64,000 nucleotides of DNA. Origin: Coprinellus micaceus. Taxonomy: Eukaryota > Basidiomycota > Agaricomycetes > Agaricales > Psathyrellaceae. This document shows, piece by piece, positions 57,955 to 64,000 of the stretch (the stretch's first letter is position 1; each line of letters begins with the position of its first letter). Under the pieces are notes generated by a model. That model saw only the letters and a list, made by a program, of their open reading frames with translations, made no database searches and was not told the DNA's origin. The stretch spans positions 620,001 to 684,000 of the forward strand of contig OX596337.1 in NCBI GenBank assembly GCA_951394405.1, in the 5' to 3' direction. Position numbers and translations under genes: made by a program.

Positions 57955-59065
57955 ATGCCCACCTCCCATGCTCTATCGTTCGCCATTGCATCGAAAATTG
58001 TTTCGTCGGAGGATGGCACCACGATCTTCGCACAGGCCGCGGGTGATACCCGTCACCCTACCCTTGTGTTCGTCCACGGGTTCGCTCTGAGCGCTCTCGT
58101 CTGGAACGACGTCATGCAGGATAAGACGCTTTTGGAGAAATTCCACTTGGTCAGTTGAAGTAGTCGAACGGGAAGCGCCCAGGGCTGATAGGTCATAGGT
58201 CGCATACGACATGCGAGGGCACGGAAGGAGCGGGAAACCTGATACATTGGAGGGATACATCTCGTTGCGATTCGCGCAAGACTTCTACGCGGTGATGAAG
58301 GCATTCGACGTTTCTTCTCCACCGATTCTAGTTGGATGGTGAGTGACCGCTGGCCTAAGAACGAGAGAAAGATGGCGCTCATATGCACACATAGGAGCCT
58401 CGGAGGTAGGTCTTCTCGTGTTGAGCCCGGCGCTTCATGGCTTACGCTTAATTTCTTCAGGTGCAGTGTCAGCAGATGTAACCGCTCACCTCGGCCCAGA
58501 GTCTCTCGCAGGAATTGTGTATGTCGCCGCCCTCCCTTGGCTGTCAGCCGGTGCAGCAGTTTCTACAGAGTGGTCCGCGAGGCAAGGACCGGGCTTCCTG
58601 ACTACGGACAACCCAAGCCTTGCCGTCACAACCAGAATGGAATTTGCGACCAACCTCTTCAGTCACCCAGAGAAGATTCCAGCTGAAGTCCTTTGGAGCT
58701 GGTTCGGGTCGACGTTTCTCCTGGAGCCGGGAAAGTTGATGTTCCTGTTAGGTCGAGCTCAGGATACGACGAACCTCTTTGAAGCGGGAGCGAAGGGGTT
58801 GCAAGTGTTGATCATCAACGGCGAGCCCACCAATGACATGCACACCGACGTCGTCCAGTCGGCCCGAGTGATCAAGGAGCATTTCAAGAACACGGTGGAG
58901 TATAAGGTAGAGGGTGCATCCCATGCCCTGTTCTATGAGGAGAGGGACGAGTTCGTGAAGGAGCTGCTGGGATTTGCGACGAGTGTGTTCAAAACTGGTC
59001 CTGTCGAACGAGAAGATTGGCACCAGCGAACAATACTGTTCATTGGGCAAGAAATTCATTGGTAA
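57955..59065 (+). CDS. Alpha/beta hydrolase, tandem copy 1
   Basis: Exons 57955-58149, 58199-58338, 58395-58405 (11-nt microexon), 58461-59065. Start MPTSHALSFAIASKIVSSED. Features: TIFAQAAGDTRHPTLVFVHG (HG oxyanion motif HGFALSALVW), VAYDMRGHGRSGKPDTLEGY, then the nucleophile elbow assembled across three exons as GW-SLGG, AVSADVTAHLGPESLAGIVY, acid region LQVLIINGEPTNDMHTDVV, and KVEGASHALFYEERDEF with the catalytic His in GASHA. The C-terminus runs on about 20 residues beyond copy 2. It is close to copy 2 at 59492-60543 in sequence and exon layout. The microexon encodes Ser-Leu-Gly, so correct splicing is essential for activity. Fold type: epoxide hydrolase/haloperoxidase-like superfamily; the substrate is unknown. 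Confidence 0.85.
58395..58405 (+). other. 11-nt microexon carrying the catalytic serine (hydrolase copy 1)
   Basis: GAGCCTCGGAG between introns gtgagt...cacatag and gtaggt...cttcag. Restores GW-S-L-G-G-A in frame; without it the frame breaks and the catalytic Ser is lost. Confidence 0.8.
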
Positions 59066-59491
59066 TGCATCTGCTTCGGTTGAGAACGAGAGTGCTGCAT
59101 CAATGCGTCAAGGGAAATGGAAACCCGCTCGCGTTGTACTGCGAGCAACAAACTGCGTGGTCTGCTATCGAATCGAAAGATGGATACAATGGCGGTACCG
59201 GAGAAGAGCCAATCTCCACTTACTACACCCCTATGATATGAGCCGAATTGAATTGTGACTATTACTAGAAACGTCCGCCTCGTTGCGGCTACAAGGTCTT
59301 CCAAAGACACCGTCAAACGTCATATGATAACTTCTTGATAGCTTCAGAAGGTCAAGTTAAAAGGCGTAAGGGTGTGTGGGCGGACGATTTGGCATGCATG
59401 TCATGACCGTACGGCTTTGGGGCCAGGTTCTCGGGAAGCGATAAGTGTATAAGAAGGGCGATGCTGGGTATTCACTTGACACAACATCGCC
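59066..59491. other. Intergenic region between tandem hydrolases
   Basis: About 430 bases; a TATA-like TATAAG at 59448-59453, 39 bases before the ATG, is the likely core promoter of the second hydrolase. Confidence 0.4.
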
Positions 59492-60543
59492 ATGACCATC
59501 GACTGCACTCTGAATGAGAAGGCGCTCACCTCGTCGGACGGAACCGCCGTTTATGCTGTCGCCGCTGGCAATCCGACCAACCAAGCAATCGTCTTCATCC
59601 ATGGGTTTGCTTTGTCCGCTGCTGTATGGGAGGGTATCTTGAAGGACGAGAGGCTGTTGAAGGAGTTCTACCTGGTACGTTTCGCACGTTTCCGAGTCCG
59701 CGTACTATCGTACTGACACTCTTGCTCAGGTTGCATACGACTTGCGAGGGAACGGACGTAGCGGTAAACCCGCCGACCCAGAGGGCCATGCATCGTCTCT
59801 GTACGCAGCTGATTTCAATGCGGTGCTGAAAGCGTTCAATATAAATAAGCCCATTATTGTCCCATGGTAAGTCGGAACCGTCCCAGCGTCGTGGCGTCGC
59901 TTCTGATCAGGCTGGGCATTATGCTCACCATAGGAGTCTTGGAGGTGAGGTCAAACCCAATGATTTGTGTCCTCGTGACTAAACCGCGCATGAGTCAGGC
60001 ATAATCGGAGCAGACATTTGTGCTCACTTACCCCCCGGGACGATATCAGGCATCATCTACCTCAACGCCGTTCCATCCACCGGTCCAATAATAGTAGAGT
60101 CGGGCTCACCCTACATTATGGGCGAACTACCTTCAATGCTTTCGACCACCGATACTACGGCTGCGCTCGAAGCCAAGATCAAGTTCGTCGACGCCTGTTT
60201 CTCCAAGCCCAATGAGACTTCTGCCCGCCTGAAGTGGGAATGGCTCGGCATGGTTTCCGTGGCACCGCCCATCGTAGCAGCCTTGACCAACAGTCGTGAG
60301 CAGGATCCAACCAAGCTCTACGAGGCCGCCGCAAACGGCCTACCAGTCTCCATGATATCCTCCACGGCGGACACGGTGATTTTGACTGCCAAGATGGAAG
60401 GAATCATGAAGGGCCTATTCAAGAACTTCACCGTTCGACACATCGAGGGGGGTAGCCATGCGCCGTTCATCTGCCAGAAGGAGGAGTTCGTTGAAGTATT
60501 GATAGAGCTTGCTAGGGCTACGCTGGGTCAGAAGACAGAGTAG
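59492..60543 (+). CDS. Alpha/beta hydrolase, tandem copy 2
   Basis: Exons 59492-59674, 59730-59866, 59934-59944 (11-nt microexon), 59999-60543. Start MTIDCTLNEKALTSSDGTAV. Features: AIVFIHGFALSAAVW (oxyanion HG), VAYDLRGNGRSGKPADPEGH, nucleophile elbow PW-SLGG across the microexon, IIGADICAHLPPGTISGIIY, acid region LPVSMISSTADTVI, and HIEGGSHAPFICQKEEFVE with the catalytic His. It ends LARATLGQKTE. The triad is present. The residue before the elbow Trp is Pro here rather than Gly as in copy 1. Tandem arrangement and identical exon boundaries point to a recent duplication. The substrate is unknown. Confidence 0.87.
59934..59944 (+). other. 11-nt microexon carrying the catalytic serine (hydrolase copy 2)
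   Basis: GAGTCTTGGAG between introns gtaagt...ccatag and gtgagg...gtcag. Same size, phase and place as in hydrolase copy 1. Confidence 0.8.
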
Positions 60544-60725
60544 AGTAGTGGAATGGTCAATGATCATAGCGGTCAGGAGTCAACGAGGAAATTGATGTCA
60601 AATGATGGTGTATAAACAGAGTGTACAAACAAACTGTTACAAAGATTAAAGCTTGGCATGCAGCGTAACAGTCCGAAAGATGGATAAGAAAAACAAATAA
60701 CTACGTGTACGATTAGGAAAACGGT

Positions 60726-63062
60726 TTACAGAGACCTCCCGGACAGACCCGGGAAGTTGAAACCTGAGCCGAACTTCCCTGCTACGTCCTGAACCGCAGC
60801 CAAGAGCTTTGTGTCATCACCCGCCAATCCTCTTTCCACAACGCTGCTGCCCCCAGACAACTCGGACGCAGGGATGAGGAACGAGTTCTTGGCAATTGGC
60901 TCGCAAACCGTGCCTTCTTCAGGAAGGGTACCGTTTTGGAAATACTGTTGAACGTATTGTGAGGCGCACACGGACGGTGCGTACAGGGAGCAATGCTGGA
61001 TGGAGGGTTAGATTGGGGATTAGCATGCCTATATCGAGGATCGCAGAGGACGACGACGCACCCCTCCTGCGTCAATAGTCAGGACTACGGAGTCCTTGAA
61101 ACCTTTAGCCATTTTCTTCGCGCTGAGAGGTGGATTAGTGAAACCATAAACAAAGCCCATAAGCCATGACGTACGAGGACAGAGGCGTCACTGGGTCTGA
61201 TAAAAGATTAGCAATGGTATTTTGAACGGCTCTTTTGGTGCGAACATACCAGCAGTGTTCCCGATGAGCAAGATGGGGTGGCTCGTGTTCGCAACGAAGG
61301 GTCCGTGGAACGGCTTTTTGTTCTTGGGCCAATTTCTAAGGTAGGCGGTTTAGGTGAGCCGCAACATCGACCACAAGTCACCGTAGTTGACTTACATGCA
61401 TCCTGCGCGGATCGTTCCCCAGTAGTCCGCGAACTGATAAACACCTGCCAGTTTGTTCCAGTAGTCCCGGAGTTCCTTCAAGGATCCAGGGACCTCGGCG
61501 CCGTCGTTACAAGCGACCGCTGAGAATGCCTCAGCCACTTCGGCAAAGTCGTGTTCGTGTTCGTCGCAAGAGCACTGATAAGGGATCGGTTCGCCCATCA
61601 TTGAGTAGAGAGCCGTACCATTCCCGGCGGCCAGCTGTGCCAGCGCATTTGCCAGGGGTTGGTAAAACAGGTAAGGGCTGTAGAGAGACCTGAAGAGCAT
61701 GAAGCGAAGCGTCGTGTGGTCGACGATACCGTAGAATTTGTCGGTCTTGACGATGACGGGTTCTGCCAACAACCTGTCCTGCAGAGCTGTGATGTTGCGT
61801 TGGATATCAGAAGGATCGGCAGCGTAAAATGGACAGTTGGTGGGTCCAGCCTCCGCGCAGTTATCGGAGAAGAGTTGGAAAGTCTTTTCGCTGTCCTCGA
61901 GGCTATTGAACCAAGCGGCTGATTGTTTATAAACCTGTATGTCAGGAATTTGAGCGAGCAATGGTCAGGGAGGGACTTACTGGTATAGTAGTCATCGGCG
62001 TCCACAACACCGTCTATGACCATGCGTTCGACCTTGTCCTATTTCACATATGGTCAGGATTCGTGAGATGTTGGAAGTAAGGAGGGGTGTCCTCACAGGG
62101 TACATGGCCGCAAAGGTTGCCCCAAGAACAGTCCCATAGCTGGTGAGCCATATGAGCTGTGCCTTCAACGCTAAAACAGTGAGAAGCTTACGAAAATCCC
62201 CAGTACTGAAGCTTTTCCTGCCCATGAGCTTGGACAATGCGCAACATATCAGTCGCAGTGTTCTCGGTGGTGATGTGCTGCAAGTATCCGTCGTTGTGGC
62301 TTGCAGCAAGAGTTCCCATAAGCTGAGATTGAGCCCAAACCCGTTCGACCCCGGAGACGATGCCGTCTTTGATCAGAGGATTTGTTCCGGCTCCCGTCGC
62401 AAATAGAGTTCGCTCGACGTCTGTATCGAAGAAGCTGGCGCGGGGTGTCGACCTGCCTATGCCTAGAAGATTTCAGTGATCCCAAGTTAAACGGACGAGA
62501 GGAGATGGCGGGACGTACCCCTGGGGTCGAACGAGACAACATCAAACTGGGGCCCAATAATTGTGCCCAGAGCCTCCCCGGTGGCGAGGACCATGGATAC
62601 TCCGCTTCCACCGGGACCTCCAGGGTTAAGCAGAACTGGCCCACGGTACCCTTCCTGGGTGGTCGCTGGCCTCCGAATCAGCGCTATCGCTGCTTTCCCC
62701 CCATCGGGGTCGGAATAGTCCAAGGGGACCTAGAACATCAGCAATGTTCGTTAGGCGATGTCTCCTGGGTAAGGTCATGAATGAAACACACCTCGAGACG
62801 AGCGCATTCGAAGGGGTCGGCGTAGCAAGAGTGCCAGACGAGGTCTTTGCTTGGAGTGATCTGCGCGACGGCGTCAAAAATGTTAACCTAGCAATAATAG
62901 CTGAGGACTTACCCCACCCCAAATTTCTGTCTCACTGCCTGTACCGTTTGCACGCTTTGAAAAGTTGCATGACCCGCCTGGGGCAGCCAATGTGGCTAGA
63001 GAGAAATGAAGAAGGGTTAAAGAAATAGCTGGCAACGCCTTGAGGGTGAGTCTAGGTGCCAT
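60726..63062 (-). CDS. Secreted TAP-family alpha/beta hydrolase (tripeptidyl aminopeptidase-like)
   Basis: ATG at 63060-63062; signal peptide MAPRLTLKALPAISLTLLHF then SLATLAAPGGS. Exons give DLVWHSCYADPFECARLE, VPLDYSDPDGGKAAIALIRR, GYRGPVLLNPGGPGGSGVSM (oxyanion GGPGGSG), FDVVSFDPRGIGRSTPRASF, LRIVQAHGQEKLQYWGFS-YG with the nucleophile Ser split by an intron, TVLGATFAAMYP, DKVERMVIDGVVDADDYYT. The central helical cap is followed by the TAP C-terminal domain: NWPKNKKPFHGPFVANTSHP, ILLIGNTADPVTPL (catalytic Asp), MAKGFKDSVVLTIDAGGHCS (catalytic His) and CASQYVQQYFQNGTLPEEGT. The triad is complete and the frame is consistent across about nine introns. It is expected to be an extracellular exopeptidase or esterase. 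It ends GLSGRSL without an anchor. Confidence 0.87.
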
Positions 63063-64000
63063 GGTGAAGATGGGAAGTTGTGTTTTCCTCGACCATCGAA
63101 CGTGCAGTATTTAACCACTCGCCAATCCGCAGGGTGATCTCATAACTGGATACCTGATGGTTTCATGTACTGCAACTCGCCTACGCTCCTGTGCGAAGCC
63201 CGAGGCCGAGGCATATGGAGGTAGAAGCTGTTTCTGCCGAAGACAATCCTTGACCACTCGGAGGCTGAATAGGTGGCGTGGAAGACATGGCCAGTGGTAG
63301 GAATCTGGCCCACGTGCAGTACATGATGATCTTTGAGCTTTCAACAGCTTAACCAAGCTGCGGACGCTGTGTCGCCAAGAAGAGCCCACCGAAAGCTCAT
63401 GGGGTAGCTGTGCTCCAGGTGACCTGGAGATAATGGTGACGAAGTCGGCAGGGGAGCCCCATGGATGTGGGATAAATCGATTTCAAAGTAACCAGTGCCG
63501 CGATGTCGCTTTCATTCAAGATCAAAGGAGTAGCACTAGAGGGCCTTCGTCGCGCTTGGCGAGAACATCACAGCAGTTGTCGCGAGAGGTCCGAAAACCT
63601 GTGCACTGCCACACCTCTACGGCAGGCCAGTGCATCTCTCATGCGCCCAGATGGAAGGCTTGAAGGTCCAGAGGAAAGAACTTCGGAAAATGCAGCGCCC
63701 GTTGCTGGAAGAACCTAGCCACGACTCGTGGCCCGCGAGGGGTACGGGGATGACTTCGCAGAGATCATGAAGGTTCGGAACGTGCCATGACTTTGAATCT
63801 CCGCCGGGCTCTGTATTGTTGTTTGGACACGGAGGTGTACAAACAAACGCGTCGCGGTTCTTTCCTCCTAACCACCACCTTGGTGAACCCCATTCCATTG
63901 AAAGGATCTCAATATCATGGTTCTTAATTCCACACGGTCCCAAATACTTGTGAGAATATCCCCAATATACCGTTCTGGATCTGGACTTCTGCTGATCGTT
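63063..64000. other. Right-edge region, no firm gene
   Basis: About 940 bases. A 108-codon minus-strand ORF (63943-63617: HDIEILSMEWGSPRWWLGGK...) has a protein-like composition and could be the last exon of a gene starting beyond the window, but no motif supports it. Confidence 0.35.

Noticed and set aside
63617..63943. Minus-strand ORF at the right edge as a partial gene
   Set aside because: Protein-like composition but no recognisable domain or splice evidence; mentioned only in the edge-region note.
1..64000. Transposons, CRISPR arrays or bacterial-type operons
   Set aside because: No transposase or reverse transcriptase motifs, no long terminal repeats and no regularly spaced repeats were seen; all real genes have fungal introns.

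Overview
This 64 kb window is a gene-dense nuclear segment of a filamentous fungus, almost certainly a mushroom-type basidiomycete (Agaricomycetes). The evidence is the many 50-60 nt GT-AG introns, several expanded families typical of that class (F-box/leucine-rich proteins, a CYP63-like P450, an XlnR-like zinc-cluster regulator, a MYND protein, a LysM protein) and the lack of any bacterial, organellar or viral signal. I found no intact transposon, rRNA or CRISPR array. Exon models were built by hand from splice consensus, reading-frame continuity and family motifs; uncertain ends are flagged.

Layout. 0-3.4 kb: two divergent F-box genes, the first cut by the window edge. 3.5-11.3 kb: the large ribosome-biogenesis gene URB1 on the minus strand, seven exons and about 2,507 codons with consistent splice phases. 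13.2-17.2 kb: a Zn2Cys6 transcription factor whose zinc cluster is interrupted by a 6-nt microexon. 17.6-18.5 kb: a small secreted protein. 20.2-21.8 kb: a proline-rich coiled-coil protein with a C-terminal C-x2-C...H-x4-H module. 22.7-37.7 kb: accessory region on the minus strand except for one CorA-like membrane protein, with two peroxisomal-type alpha/beta hydrolase paralogs, three F-box paralogs, a short-chain dehydrogenase and a penta-EF-hand (PEF) gene. 39.3 kb: a secreted two-LysM protein. 40.8-44.7 kb: a second, much larger gene with the same C-terminal Cys/His module. 45.4-47.1 kb: a polyglutamine-containing nuclear-type protein. 48.1-52.3 kb: an F-box relic, a second PEF gene and a fourth F-box paralog. 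52.6-54.1 kb: a MYND-finger protein. 54.4-63.1 kb: a CYP63-like P450, two tandem alpha/beta hydrolases and a secreted TAP-family peptidase/hydrolase.

How the genes fit together. URB1 is housekeeping. Much of the rest looks like recent local duplication and decay. The pair PEF + F-box occurs twice in inverted orientation about 16 kb apart (30.2-33.5 and 49.1-52.3 kb), and the second PEF copy has a C-terminal frameshift and a GC splice donor. Of the two peroxisomal-type hydrolases, one (22.7 kb) has lost the expected catalytic histidine while the other (36.3 kb) keeps the triad and ends in a CKL peroxisome signal. The two genes carrying the CRLC...H-x4-HP module share an intron at the identical codon and phase, so they have a common origin; I do not recognise this family and consider it the best candidate for a previously undescribed protein class here.
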